NCBI RefSeq assembly: GCF_000425785.1
Contig: NZ_KE384450.1
Location: 220,545 to 284,544 of the forward strand
Direction of reading: 5' to 3'
Source of the DNA: Pseudomonas taiwanensis DSM 21245
Lineage (GTDB): Bacteria; Pseudomonadota; Gammaproteobacteria; Pseudomonadales; Pseudomonadaceae
Length of the DNA: 64,000 nt
Below the pieces are notes generated by a model. The model was not told the origin of the DNA. It was given only the letters and a program-made list of their open reading frames with translations, and made no database searches. This document shows positions 33,301 to 42,213 of the stretch, one piece after another. A program made the translations under genes and the position numbers. Position 1 is the first letter of the stretch, and the number at the start of each line of letters is the position of its first letter.

Positions 33301-35873
33301 ATCGGTTGGTCGAGGCTGTCACTGTCCACCACGACGTAACCGGTGTGCGTGCAGATGATCGTTTTGCGTCCCGACGCATCATGCGGGCCAATGCTGTCGG
33401 CCTGGGTCGGTGAATGCAGGCGCTGCTCCAGGGTGATAGCGATATCGGGTGACCAGCCAGGCAGGCCTTCCAGGGTGTGCAGGACCAGCAGGTCGGTATC
33501 CCAGTTGCGCACATTCTCCAGGTACAGGCCTTCATAGGCGCGATTGAGCCTTACCTGCTGTTGCAGCAGGCGGGCCTCTTCGGCGAGGCGCCGAGGGATT
33601 CTTCCCGTGCGCAGCTCGGCCAGTTCGTCCGGCACGACGTTTTGCAGCAGCTCTTCGATGACCGGCTTCGGGAGGTTCGGGTAGCGCGAGCGGACAGTAT
33701 CGGCGCCGGGGAAGACGCTGACGGGTTGCTCCAGGTACTGCGCCTGGAATGCGGCATGGATGTGGCCGGGCTCTGTCAGCGCGGGCTGCTGGGTGATCGA
33801 CTGGTACAACTCGAAGCGGGTCATCGAGTCTTGCAGGGGCCCCGGCAGTCGGTGCTGCTCGATGACTGTCCGTCGCAGGACATCTTCATCGGTACCACTC
33901 ACACGCAGCAGGCGCACCGCTGTCCGATCATCGAACCTTGTGCTCAGGTGGCTGGCGCGGCGGAACAATGCCAGTTCCTGCCATTGCTCGGGGCGGTCCA
34001 GGGGATGCAACCAGGCGCCCGCGCCATTATGACGCAGCGGTGGTTCATAGCTCAAAGGACGGACGGGGTGAACGAGGCGATATTCATTCTGGGGAGGTGA
34101 CTGTTCGACCCTGTAGGTTTCGCCGTCGATGGGTAGCCAGGTCTTGCCGTCATGGTGGTACAGACCGGCCTCGTCAGGTTCGAGGCCGGCAGGCAGCACA
34201 ATGTCATGAGCGAACGGCTTGAGGTCTGGCTGCCACAGGCGAGTATCGCCGTCGGGCAGGGTGACAGGTTCGAGCGCTTCGATGAACGAAGGCGTTTCCA
34301 CCGAAATACGCTCGATGGCGGGCGTGCCATTGGCTCCGCCCGTTGCGCCCAGCACGCCTAGGAGAGCGACGTTTTCCACCACGTCCAGCAAATAGTCGAA
34401 TGCTTGATCCCGGTCGCCGTCTGCCCAGCTCTCGACGCCTTCGTACACTTCGTAACTCAGTTGGATGGCCGAGAGGCCCAGCATCAGCGCGCCCAGGCCG
34501 GGTACGACGAACGCACCGATATTCAGTGCGGTGAATGCCAGTTGCTCGAAATAGGCACGCCGTTTCTGCGCACTTTTCTGGTCCTCGAACGCAGTCGGTA
34601 CGGCATGGAACAGCGCGTCATCCTTGAACCGAAGCTGTTTCTGACGGGCCAGTTCATCGGCGAGCGGACGGGTGATCGGTTGCAAGGTGACCGGGACCCA
34701 GGCGTCGGGGTCGCGTACCCGCTGGGCCTGGCCACCCTGATGCCCCGGCTTCGGGGTGTACGTGGTCCAGTCGATCGGTTGCAGGCAATCGCGCAGCCTG
34801 GTGATGAACGTGGCGCTGTCGCGAGCCGCTACGGCCTGCTGCAGGTGGCGCACCTCCATGGCCCACAATTGCTCCCGCAGATGCGCCTGAGCCTGGTGTA
34901 CGCCAGCATGGGCCTTCAAGGGTATAGGCGCGCCTGGCAGATAGGTGAGCAGAACGTCCTGGTAGGGCAGGGTGGTCGCGTCGTACCACAGGAGCTGCTC
35001 TGGGGACGGCACGACACCGATGACCAGCGCGCCAGTAAGCGGTATTTCAAAAAGGTTGAGGAACGCGCATCGCAGGTAGCCACCCTGGTAGTCGCCCTGG
35101 CCATGATCGACGAAGGCCAGAAGGGCTTCATGCAAGGTCTGGTCGATCAGCTCGCCGAGATAAGCCCTATGGATCTCGAGGCGGAACGCCGATTGCTCCG
35201 CCGCTGCGAGGGCTGTCGAAGCGTCCTGGATCAAGGCCTGGTATTGGCCGCCAATGTCCAGTTCGCGCACCCGCGCAGCGAACGCGTGTGGCGCAAGCCG
35301 CACAGGGTTGCCAGTCGGTTGAAGCCCCTGGAAAGCGTTGCTGTCCAGCACGCTGGACACCAGCGTTTCGCCATCGAGCCCCCCAGGCAGCGCTTCGGCT
35401 GCTTCAAAATTCTGCAGGGCACAGTGCAGCAAGGACTGCGTCGCAAGCCTGAAGGCCCGCTGGGCGCCAATGAGCGGATCGCCATTGACGGGCGCCTGGT
35501 AGGCTTGGGCCTTGCTTGCGTTGAACAGAAAGGTCTGGGTGACATCCAGGTCGAGGTCGAATCGCGTTTTCATTGCCGCCGTCAGCTGTTGCCTGGCGAA
35601 CTGCTCCAGGTCGGGCAAGGACTCGAAGTGGGACCGTGCCTGCGCCTGTGCGGTTCGGTAGACCTCATAGTCGCGGGCCAGGCGGCGTGCGACCGTCGGT
35701 TTGCTGGCGCATGCTTGCAGGAAACCGTGTGGCGCGTCTTTGATCGCCGCACGCATTTGCTCGAACGTGTGTGGCGCAGCGCTGAGCATCCAGGTGGGGA
35801 GCTTGGCGAGGATAAGGTCGTGGGGATGAAGGTGCTGGTGGTTATCCAGCGGCAAGTCGCTAAAGGTGGTCAT
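30348..35873 (-). CDS. Giant DUF6543 - leucine-rich repeat - NEL E3 ubiquitin ligase-type protein
   Basis: 1841-aa protein. The N-terminal two-fifths resembles the dermonecrotic-toxin-like DUF6543 proteins of Pseudomonas and includes a hydrophobic stretch around residues 450-515 (IGAFVVPGLGALMLGLSAIQ, VVENVALLGVLGA). Leucine-rich repeats follow in two blocks (about 1120-1230 and 1345-1520; for example LRRLDLSGNRL, LEMLDLSDNRLTELP). The C-terminal ~300 residues match the NEL domain of IpaH/SspH/SlrP: catalytic Cys1648 and Asp1650 in QTCHDG, then LYREVRRLYRLHTLDEVAKR and FLHFAEGNERWVQHLRLTHAERF. No signal peptide is seen. Such proteins ubiquitinate eukaryotic targets; here neither the delivery route nor the target is known. 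It lies in its own leftward unit between hutG and pip. Confidence 0.88.
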   Translation of the reverse strand: MTTFSDLPLDNHQHLHPHDLILAKLPTWMLSAAPHTFEQMRAAIKDAPHGFLQACASKPTVARRLARDYEVYRTAQAQARSHFESLPDLEQFARQQLTAAMKTRFDLDLDVTQTFLFNASKAQAYQAPVNGDPLIGAQRAFRLATQSLLHCALQNFEAAEALPGGLDGETLVSSVLDSNAFQGLQPTGNPVRLAPHAFAARVRELDIGGQYQALIQDASTALAAAEQSAFRLEIHRAYLGELIDQTLHEALLAFVDHGQGDYQGGYLRCAFLNLFEIPLTGALVIGVVPSPEQLLWYDATTLPYQDVLLTYLPGAPIPLKAHAGVHQAQAHLREQLWAMEVRHLQQAVAARDSATFITRLRDCLQPIDWTTYTPKPGHQGGQAQRVRDPDAWVPVTLQPITRPLADELARQKQLRFKDDALFHAVPTAFEDQKSAQKRRAYFEQLAFTALNIGAFVVPGLGALMLGLSAIQLSYEVYEGVESWADGDRDQAFDYLLDVVENVALLGVLGATGGANGTPAIERISVETPSFIEALEPVTLPDGDTRLWQPDLKPFAHDIVLPAGLEPDEAGLYHHDGKTWLPIDGETYRVEQSPPQNEYRLVHPVRPLSYEPPLRHNGAGAWLHPLDRPEQWQELALFRRASHLSTRFDDRTAVRLLRVSGTDEDVLRRTVIEQHRLPGPLQDSMTRFELYQSITQQPALTEPGHIHAAFQAQYLEQPVSVFPGADTVRSRYPNLPKPVIEELLQNVVPDELAELRTGRIPRRLAEEARLLQQQVRLNRAYEGLYLENVRNWDTDLLVLHTLEGLPGWSPDIAITLEQRLHSPTQADSIGPHDASGRKTIICTHTGYVVVDSDSLDQPIFAHGSLYGALFEVLAPTQRQALGVTHGQALKRLVQQGTPLTRAALRKVLGMQPVRPGFRSPMRLADGRIGYPLGGTRPRITSISRQTLLNAIRQIGLHAPVPRPAEQTLAALESRGMTRTSINDLLQNLMGQRNQLHSSLGQWRRLAERMPHQPADHLERLLSTISQYWYDSAFAPASQPLRLERLSLLEFPLNLPEFFTEGVTDLQLVDTSPEAFEGWTRHAPQLNNLLRQFSNLRTLDISRAYRPDAPPSPFQFSLPLIAQHVHSLESLSLTHQNLSLSATDIDSLMTLTSLRRLDLSGNRLSEEYPPSFDELTLDYLGLDNMNLDHWPRGLGYNAVSHIRHISLRNNQIRVLPNLLLSNRVSVAEHAQLSLQGNQIFEDEMQRVLLSEDGRAARFEMDQTADFRAHLALLLERRQQLRDLIDNYVNASSSTAILSQAVMASRMRIATALSDFWHNQEIGLTRSPLRLEGISLEHFPRRLPAFFTDQVRSLTLERVRGTSNQLSELLGRFAQVTRLTVDSYLQAQQTLPSALLRLPNLTELALRNSGLEIDQAVLDTLGRLHSLDTLDLSGNRMGQITTTPPALRSLRRLDLNEMGLRHWPSWVDSLLPLEMLDLSDNRLTELPANVLANLDSDLPISSILLLNNPLTDETVYRARLSSDSQRSFTFAMDAPDSSDDGDWFGHFHSPVLDTLSDEPRLDDWLLASEVENQAMSDCWQQLEASGAANDLLMLVGRLKNTASYQNGSTRLAFCERVRKVLVQALLNPDDLVLFNLQAREALPQENGSQTCHDGALLAFKNIEFYMANQRLQIDGVDSEANLYREVRRLYRLHTLDEVAKRETGDRDEAEVRLTYLRELNVPLELGQPVDSLRYAINASIEELTDAELQVQRGELGEDFLHFAEGNERWVQHLRLTHAERFADIENTYRAQVTELSEQHADSPLSTLTEALEALDRSKKARESRLIRELTAFANPDRRPRSTSA

Positions 35874-36020
35874 TCGGGCGCCTCGTTCGGTAAAGCGCCG
35901 ATGCTAGGGACCGCTGTTCTGCTCAAGCACATAACATGATCTATCCATAGACACATGCTCAAAGGCCAATTCAGGTTTATGATGCCCAACGGCAGATTAA
36001 ATCCTCACACGGAGTGCGTA

Positions 36021-36992
36021 ATGCAGACCCTGTACCCGCAGATCAAACCCTACGCCCGGCACGATCTGGCCGTGGAAGCGCCGCATGTGCTGTATGTCGA
36101 CGAGAGCGGTTCGCCAGAAGGTCTGCCGGTGGTGTTCATCCACGGGGGGCCAGGCGCGGGCTGCGATGCCCAGAGCCGTTGCTACTTCGATCCCAACCTG
36201 TATCGCATCATCACCTTCGACCAGCGCGGCTGTGGCCGCTCCACGCCTCATGCGAGCCTGGAGAACAACACCACCTGGCATCTGGTCGAGGACCTGGAGC
36301 GCATTCGCAAGCACCTGGGTATCGACAAGTGGGTGCTGTTCGGTGGCTCGTGGGGTTCTACCTTGGCCCTGGCCTATGCCCAGACCCACCCCGAGCGGGT
36401 CCACGGCCTGATCCTGCGCGGCATTTTCCTGTGCAGGCCGCAGGAGATCGAATGGTTCTACCAGGAAGGTGCCAGCCGCTTGTTCCCTGACTACTGGCAG
36501 GACTACATCGCACCGATTCCGCCGGAGGAGCGAGGTGACTTGGTCAAGGCCTTCCACAAGCGCCTGACCGGCAACGACCAGATCGCCCAGATGCATGCCG
36601 CCAAGGCGTGGTCCACCTGGGAGGGTCGCACCGCTACGCTGCGCCCGAATCCGCTGGTGGTCGATCGATTCTCCGAGCCTCAGCGGGCGTTGTCGATCGC
36701 CCGCATCGAGTGCCATTACTTCATGAACAACGCCTTCCTCGAACCGGACCAGCTGATCCGTGACATGCCGAAGATCGCCCACTTGCCGGCGGTGATCGTG
36801 CATGGTCGCTACGACGTGATCTGCCCGCTGGACAACGCCTGGGCGCTGCATCAGGCCTGGCCGAACAGCGAGCTCAAGGTCATTCGCGATGCCGGTCATG
36901 CCGCTTCCGAGCCGGGTATCACCGATGCGCTGGTGCGTGCCGCCGACCAGATGGCCCGCCGTTTGCTTGATCTGCCACTGGAAGAAGCATGA
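36021..36992 (+). CDS. pip: Proline iminopeptidase
   Basis: 323-aa alpha/beta-hydrolase of peptidase family S33 that removes N-terminal proline. The oxyanion-hole motif is IHGGPGAGCD, the nucleophile Ser lies in GGSWGSTLALAYA, and the acid and His lie in HGRYDVICP and DAGHAASEPG. The ATG at 36021 (MQTLYPQIKPY) is preferred over an upstream in-frame start on ribosome-binding site (CGGAG) and family-length grounds. It overlaps dtd by 4 nt. Confidence 0.95.
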   Translation: MQTLYPQIKPYARHDLAVEAPHVLYVDESGSPEGLPVVFIHGGPGAGCDAQSRCYFDPNLYRIITFDQRGCGRSTPHASLENNTTWHLVEDLERIRKHLGIDKWVLFGGSWGSTLALAYAQTHPERVHGLILRGIFLCRPQEIEWFYQEGASRLFPDYWQDYIAPIPPEERGDLVKAFHKRLTGNDQIAQMHAAKAWSTWEGRTATLRPNPLVVDRFSEPQRALSIARIECHYFMNNAFLEPDQLIRDMPKIAHLPAVIVHGRYDVICPLDNAWALHQAWPNSELKVIRDAGHAASEPGITDALVRAADQMARRLLDLPLEEA

Positions 36993-37426
36993 AGGGGTTG
37001 TTGCAACGGGTACGCGGCGCAAGGGTAGAGGTAGCGGGCGAGATCGTCGGGGCCGTCGACCAGGGTTTGTTGGTGCTGGTGGCCGTCGAACCTGGGGATA
37101 CCCGCGAACATGCCGACAAATTGCTGCACAAGCTGCTCAACTATCGGGTGTTCAGCGACGAGCAGGGCAAGATGAACTTGTCCCTCAAGGATGTAGCGGG
37201 TGGTTTGCTGCTGGTGTCCCAGTTCACTCTGGCCGCCGACACACGAAGTGGGATGCGTCCGAGCTTCTCGACAGCCGCTTCACCTGCCTTGGGCGCCGAG
37301 CTGTTCGACTATCTTTTGCAGCAAGCCAAGGGCCAGCACGCCGATGTGGCCAGCGGGCGCTTCGGTGCCGACATGCAGGTGCATCTGGTCAATGATGGCC
37401 CCGTAACATTTATGTTACAAATATGA
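36989..37426 (+). CDS. dtd: D-aminoacyl-tRNA deacylase
   Basis: 145-aa proofreading enzyme that hydrolyses D-aminoacyl-tRNAs (and Gly-tRNAAla). Both cross-dimer active-site motifs are present: SQFTLAAD (about residues 77-84) and the C-terminal GPVTFMLQI. It is translationally coupled to pip (ATGA) and followed 6 nt later by a strong terminator hairpin, so pip-dtd is a two-gene operon. Confidence 0.96.
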   Translation: MKGLLQRVRGARVEVAGEIVGAVDQGLLVLVAVEPGDTREHADKLLHKLLNYRVFSDEQGKMNLSLKDVAGGLLLVSQFTLAADTRSGMRPSFSTAASPALGAELFDYLLQQAKGQHADVASGRFGADMQVHLVNDGPVTFMLQI

Positions 37427-37432
37427 GGTCGA

Positions 37433-37466
37433 AAAACCCCTTGTTTGTAGGAAAACAAGGGGTTTT
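37433..37466 (+). terminator. Rho-independent terminator of pip-dtd
   Basis: A 14-bp perfect stem, AAAACCCCTTGTTT / AAACAAGGGGTTTT, with a 6-nt loop. The right arm ends in a T-run, 6 nt after the dtd stop. Confidence 0.9.
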
Positions 37467-37689
37467 GTACGATAAATAGTTGCTCCAGCCTGATGCGTTG
37501 TAACGCGACCTGCTGGATAATCGCGCGCTGCGTGGACCTGCGTTCGCAGGTTCGTTTTACTCTGACTTGAGCATTGTCTGGATCCGTCTGGGGAATCATT
37601 GCGCCCTTACGGGGTCCGAACAGTGCTCGCCAACCCGGCATTGGTCGCTGGCCGTTGGTTTCATGATCTGTTTTCGGCGAGGGTTGCTC

Positions 37690-39420
37690 GTGATTGTTAG
37701 TCCCCATAATGCATCAAGAATCCCCGGCAATCGGTTGCGCAAGGCTCTGATGGCCAGCGTGGCGCTGGTTGGCCTGATGAGCGCGGGCCAGCTGTGGGCA
37801 TTCAATCTTGACGATGTTGCAGCCAAGGCAAAGGATCTGGCCGGCCAGAAGTACGAAGCACCGAAAAGCAACCTGCCTGCGGTTTTCCGCGACATGAAGT
37901 TCGCCGACTACCAGAAGATTCGCTTCCTGCAGGAGAAAGCGGAGTGGGCCACGGACAAGACCCCCTTCAAGCTGTCCTTCTATCACCAGGGCATGCACTT
38001 CGACACCCCGGTGAAGATCAACGAAGTCACCGCCACCAAGGTCGAGGAAATCAAGTACGACCCGAGCCGCTTCGAGTTCGGTGACGTCCCGCATGACCCG
38101 GAAACCACCAAGAACCTGGGCTACGCCGGTTTCCGCGTGCTGTACCCGATCAACAAGGCCGACAAGCAGGACGAGATCATGACCCTGCTTGGTGCCAGCT
38201 ACTTCCGCGTTGTGGGCAAGGGCCACGTGTACGGCCTGTCGGCCCGTGGCCTTGCCATCGACACCGCGCTGCCGTCGGGCGAGGAGTTCCCGCGCTTCAC
38301 CGAATTCTGGGTCGAGAAGCCGAAGCCTGCCGACAAGCACCTGGTGATCTACGCCCTGCTCGACTCGCCACGCTCCACTGGCGCCTACAAGCTGACCCTG
38401 CGTCCGGGCACCGACACCATCGTCGACGTCAAGTCGCGTGTGTTCCTGCGTGACCAGGTCAGCCGCCTGGGCATCGCGCCGCTGACCAGCATGTTCCTGT
38501 TCGGCCCGAACCAGCCGTCGAAGGTCCTGAACTACCGTCCGGCCCTGCACGACTCCGAAGGCCTGGCCATCCATGCCGGCAACGGCGAGTGGCTGTGGCG
38601 CCCGCTGAACAACCCGAAACACCTGGCTGTGAGCAACTTCAGCATCGAGAACCCGCGTGGTTTCGGTCTGATGCAGCGTCAGCGCGCGTTCAGCGACTAT
38701 GAAGACCTCGACGACAACTACCAGAAGCGCCCAAGCGCCTGGATCGAGCCCAAGGGTGACTGGGGCAAGGGTACCGTCGATCTGGTCGAGATCCCGACCG
38801 CTGACGAGACCAACGACAATATCGTGGCGTTCTGGAGCCCGGAAAAGCTGCCCGAGCCAGGTAAGCCGTTCGAGTACGACTACCGCCTGCACTGGACCAT
38901 CGACGATGCCAAGTTCCAGGCCCCTGAGTTGGGCTGGGTCAAGCAGACCCTGCGCTCCACGGGCGATGTCAAGCAGTCCAACCTGATCCGTCAGCCTGAC
39001 GGCAGCGTGGCCTTCCTGGTCGACTTCGCCGGCCCGGCGCTGGCCAGCTTGCCGGAAGATACCCCGGTGCGTAGCCAGATCAGCGTTGGCGACAACGCCG
39101 AGGTGGTCGAAAACAACCTGCGTTACAACCCCGAGACCAAGGGCTGGCGCCTGACCCTGCGCTTGAAGGTCAAGGAAGCCAACAAATCCACCGAAATGCG
39201 CGCGGCATTGGTACGCGACGTTCCGGTCGAGCCGGCCAAGGATGCCAAGCAGGACAAGGCTGCCGCCAAGCATGCCAAGGCTGAGAAGGCCGCCAAGACC
39301 GAACAGCCAGCCAAGGCCGAACAACCTGCCGCCGATGCGGCGTCCACCAACGGGACCCCGGCCACCACCGAAAAAGTGCTGACCGAGACCTGGAGCTATC
39401 AGTTGCCTGCCGATGAGTAA
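37690..39420 (+). CDS. opgG: Periplasmic glucans biosynthesis protein OpgG (MdoG)
   Basis: 576-aa periplasmic protein needed for osmoregulated periplasmic glucan synthesis. A signal peptide (residues 1 to about 37, ending SAGQLWA) precedes the OpgG beta-sandwich (FNLDDVAAKAKDLAGQ onwards). The tail is Lys/Ala-rich (about 535-565, AKHAKAEKAAK-type repeats). I chose GTG 37690 (MIVSPHNASRI) because GGCGAGGG stands 6 nt upstream; the frame stays open to 37567 without a better start. It overlaps opgH by 8 nt. Confidence 0.93.
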   Translation: MIVSPHNASRIPGNRLRKALMASVALVGLMSAGQLWAFNLDDVAAKAKDLAGQKYEAPKSNLPAVFRDMKFADYQKIRFLQEKAEWATDKTPFKLSFYHQGMHFDTPVKINEVTATKVEEIKYDPSRFEFGDVPHDPETTKNLGYAGFRVLYPINKADKQDEIMTLLGASYFRVVGKGHVYGLSARGLAIDTALPSGEEFPRFTEFWVEKPKPADKHLVIYALLDSPRSTGAYKLTLRPGTDTIVDVKSRVFLRDQVSRLGIAPLTSMFLFGPNQPSKVLNYRPALHDSEGLAIHAGNGEWLWRPLNNPKHLAVSNFSIENPRGFGLMQRQRAFSDYEDLDDNYQKRPSAWIEPKGDWGKGTVDLVEIPTADETNDNIVAFWSPEKLPEPGKPFEYDYRLHWTIDDAKFQAPELGWVKQTLRSTGDVKQSNLIRQPDGSVAFLVDFAGPALASLPEDTPVRSQISVGDNAEVVENNLRYNPETKGWRLTLRLKVKEANKSTEMRAALVRDVPVEPAKDAKQDKAAAKHAKAEKAAKTEQPAKAEQPAADAASTNGTPATTEKVLTETWSYQLPADE

Positions 39421-41986
39421 CTCAAGCGCACGGCCAGAGTCGCTTCGCGAATACCTGGCCCATCTACCACTGAGCGACGAGCAGCGTGCGGAACTCGCCA
39501 GCTGCACATCGTTCAGTGAGCTGCACCAACGTCTGGCGGCCAAACCGGCCGCCGACCCAACCGAGGCCGTGCAGGCCTCGGTCGGCCCGCGCCTGACCGT
39601 GGGCAGCGCCGCCGAGCTGGAAGACGCCGAGATGCTCAGCGTCGACGGCAGCGGCCGCCTGTGCCTGAAGATCGCCCCGCCGATCAAACGCACCAAGGTG
39701 GTGCCCGAGCCGTGGCGTACCAACGTACTGATTCGCATGTGGCGGCGCATGACCGGCCGCACCAACGCGCCGCAGCCGCCCAAGCGCGAGCTGCCGCCTG
39801 CGCGCTGGCGCACCGTGGGCTCGATTCGCCGCTACATCCTGCTGGCCTTGATGATCGGCCAGACCATCGTAGCCGGCTGGTACATGAAGGGCATCCTGCC
39901 TTACCAGGGCTGGTCGTTCGTCGACTTCGACGAAGTCGTGCAGCAACCGCTCTGGGATACCGTGGTGCAGGTTTGGCCCTATGCGCTGCAGACGTCCATC
40001 CTGATCCTCTTCGGCATTCTGTTCTGCTGGGTATCGGCAGGCTTCTGGACCGCGTTGATGGGCTTCCTCGAGTTGCTCACCGGGCGTGACAAGTACAAGA
40101 TTTCGGGCAGCAGCGCTGGCAACGAGCCGATTGCCCCCGAAGCGCGCACCGCTCTGGTGATGCCAATCTGCAACGAAGACGTGCCGCGGGTGTTCGCCGG
40201 TCTGCGCGCCACCTTCGAGTCGGTGGCCGCCAGCGGTAACCTCGACCGCTTCGACTTCTTCGTGCTCAGCGACACCAACGACACCGACATCGCCGTCGCC
40301 GAACAGCAGGCCTGGCTGGACGTATGCCGCGAAACCAAGGGTTTCGGCCGCATCTTCTACCGCCGTCGCCGTCGCCGCGTGAAGCGCAAGAGCGGCAACC
40401 TCGACGACTTCTGCCGTCGTTGGGGTGGCGACTACAAGTACATGGTCGTGCTCGACGCCGACAGCGTCATGAGCGGCGAGTGCCTGAGCAGCCTGGTGCG
40501 CCTGATGGAGGCCAACCCCGACGCCGGCATCATCCAGACCGGGCCGAAAGCCTCGGGCATGGACACCCTGTATGCACGTCTGCAGCAGTTCGCCACCCGT
40601 GTATACGGCCCGCTGTTCACCGCCGGCCTGCACTTCTGGCAGCTGGGCGAGTCGCACTATTGGGGCCATAACGCGATCATCCGCATGAAGCCGTTCATCG
40701 AGCACTGCGCCCTGGCGCCGTTGCCCGGCAAGGGCGCCTTCGCCGGTGCGATCCTGTCCCATGACTTCGTCGAAGCCGCGTTGATGCGCCGCGCCGGTTG
40801 GGGCGTATGGATCGCCTACGATCTGCCGGGTAGCTACGAAGAGCTGCCGCCGAACCTGCTCGACGAGCTCAAGCGTGACCGTCGCTGGTGCCACGGCAAC
40901 CTGATGAACTTCCGCCTGTTCCTGGTCAAGGGTATGCACCCGGTCCACCGCGCGGTGTTCCTCACCGGCGTGATGTCGTACCTGTCGGCGCCGTTGTGGT
41001 TCCTGTTCCTGGTGCTGTCGACGGCATTGTTGGCGACCAACACGCTGATGGAACCGCAGTATTTCATCGAGCCGTACCAACTCTACCCGCTGTGGCCGCA
41101 GTGGCACCCGGAGAAGGCTGTTGCGCTGTTCTCCACCACCATCGTGCTGCTGTTCCTGCCCAAGCTGCTCAGCGTCATCCTGATCTGGGCCAAGGGCGCC
41201 ACCGAGTACGGCGGTCGCATCAAGGTCACCCTGTCGATGCTGATGGAGATGCTGTTCTCGATGCTGCTTGCCCCGGTGCGGATGATCTTCCATACCCGCT
41301 TCGTGCTGGCCGCCTTCCTTGGCTGGGCCGCGACCTGGAACTCGCCGCAGCGTGACGACGACTCCACCCCATGGAGCGAGGCGGTGCGCCGCCATGGCCC
41401 GCAGACTTTGCTGGGTATCGCCTGGGCGGCGCTGGTTGCTTGGCTGAACCCCAGCTTCCTGTGGTGGCTGGCGCCGATCGTCGGCTCGCTGGTGCTGTCG
41501 ATTCCGGTTTCGGTGATCTCCAGCCGTACGCGCCTGGGCCTGGCGGCCAAGGACGAGAAGCTGTTCCTCATCCCTGAGGAATACGCGACGCCACAGGAAC
41601 TGCTGGCGACCGACCAGTACACCCATGAAAACCGCTGGCACGCCCTGCACGATGGCTTCGTGCGCGCGGTGGTCGACCCACGGCAGAACGCCCTGGCTTG
41701 CGCCATGGCCACGGCCCGTCACGGGCAGGCTGCGCCGATCGAGGCGTTGCGTGCCGAGCGTGTGGCCAAGGCGATGGAGGTCGGGCCCAAAGGACTGGAT
41801 CTCACTACCCGCCTGGCCCTGCTGAGCGACCCGGTGGCGCTCACCCGCCTGCACGAGCAGGTGTGGGCCGAGCACAACGCAGCGTGGATCGACGTGTGGC
41901 GTGCTTCGATCAAGAACGACCCGCATTCGCCGCTGTTGCCGCTGCACCCGGAGAACGAAGGCCAGCCGGCGCTGGTCGGCGCCTGA
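39413..41986 (+). CDS. opgH: Glucans biosynthesis glucosyltransferase OpgH (MdoH)
   Basis: 857-aa inner-membrane GT2-family glucosyltransferase that polymerises the beta-1,2 glucan backbone from UDP-glucose. Membrane helices (about residues 140-165, 190-225) precede the cytosolic catalytic domain with VLDADSVMSG (the D,D motif), HDFVEAA and RDRRWCHGN (the QxxRW-equivalent), followed by further helices (about 515-700). It is translated with opgG through an 8-nt overlap. OpgG then modifies or exports the chain in the periplasm. Confidence 0.95.
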   Translation: MSNSSARPESLREYLAHLPLSDEQRAELASCTSFSELHQRLAAKPAADPTEAVQASVGPRLTVGSAAELEDAEMLSVDGSGRLCLKIAPPIKRTKVVPEPWRTNVLIRMWRRMTGRTNAPQPPKRELPPARWRTVGSIRRYILLALMIGQTIVAGWYMKGILPYQGWSFVDFDEVVQQPLWDTVVQVWPYALQTSILILFGILFCWVSAGFWTALMGFLELLTGRDKYKISGSSAGNEPIAPEARTALVMPICNEDVPRVFAGLRATFESVAASGNLDRFDFFVLSDTNDTDIAVAEQQAWLDVCRETKGFGRIFYRRRRRRVKRKSGNLDDFCRRWGGDYKYMVVLDADSVMSGECLSSLVRLMEANPDAGIIQTGPKASGMDTLYARLQQFATRVYGPLFTAGLHFWQLGESHYWGHNAIIRMKPFIEHCALAPLPGKGAFAGAILSHDFVEAALMRRAGWGVWIAYDLPGSYEELPPNLLDELKRDRRWCHGNLMNFRLFLVKGMHPVHRAVFLTGVMSYLSAPLWFLFLVLSTALLATNTLMEPQYFIEPYQLYPLWPQWHPEKAVALFSTTIVLLFLPKLLSVILIWAKGATEYGGRIKVTLSMLMEMLFSMLLAPVRMIFHTRFVLAAFLGWAATWNSPQRDDDSTPWSEAVRRHGPQTLLGIAWAALVAWLNPSFLWWLAPIVGSLVLSIPVSVISSRTRLGLAAKDEKLFLIPEEYATPQELLATDQYTHENRWHALHDGFVRAVVDPRQNALACAMATARHGQAAPIEALRAERVAKAMEVGPKGLDLTTRLALLSDPVALTRLHEQVWAEHNAAWIDVWRASIKNDPHSPLLPLHPENEGQPALVGA

Positions 41987-41991
41987 TCGGG

Positions 41992-42060
41992 CCTCTTCGC
42001 GGGTGAGCCGCTCCCACAGGGTATTCAACGTCCCTGCAGGAGCGGGTTACCCGCGAAGCG
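41992..42060. repeat. REP-type inverted pair (TTCGCGGGT family)
   Basis: TTCGCGGGTGAGCCGCTCCCACAGGG-type and GGAGCGGGTTACCCGCGAA arms face each other directly after opgH. This is a different core from the GCCGGCAAGCC family elsewhere in the window. Confidence 0.75.
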
Positions 42061-42213
42061 TTTCGGGCCCCACCGATTTTGGCCAACAAAGTCCCCCCCG
42101 GCTCTAGGTCCCAGAGCCGCCATGCGTTAGCATCCTTCTCCGATATTCCGCATAGGCCTGTAAGGCCGTGCCAACAATAAGATTCGATTATTTTCTTGCT
42201 AGGGGACCTGGTG

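Noticed and set aside
30348..35873. Tc toxin or polymorphic toxin with an immunity gene
   Set aside because: No RHS/YD repeats and no small companion gene next to it; the C-terminal domain fits an E3 ligase acting on eukaryotic targets.
37714..42028. Long minus-strand frames (699 and 854 codons) across opgG and opgH
   Set aside because: Antisense shadows of opgGH with His/Gln/Arg-rich translations and no recognisable domains.
42099..42119. CGGCTCT/AGAGCCG hairpin after opgH as a terminator
   Set aside because: Only 7 bp and no T-run; the REP pair just upstream is a more likely 3' structure.
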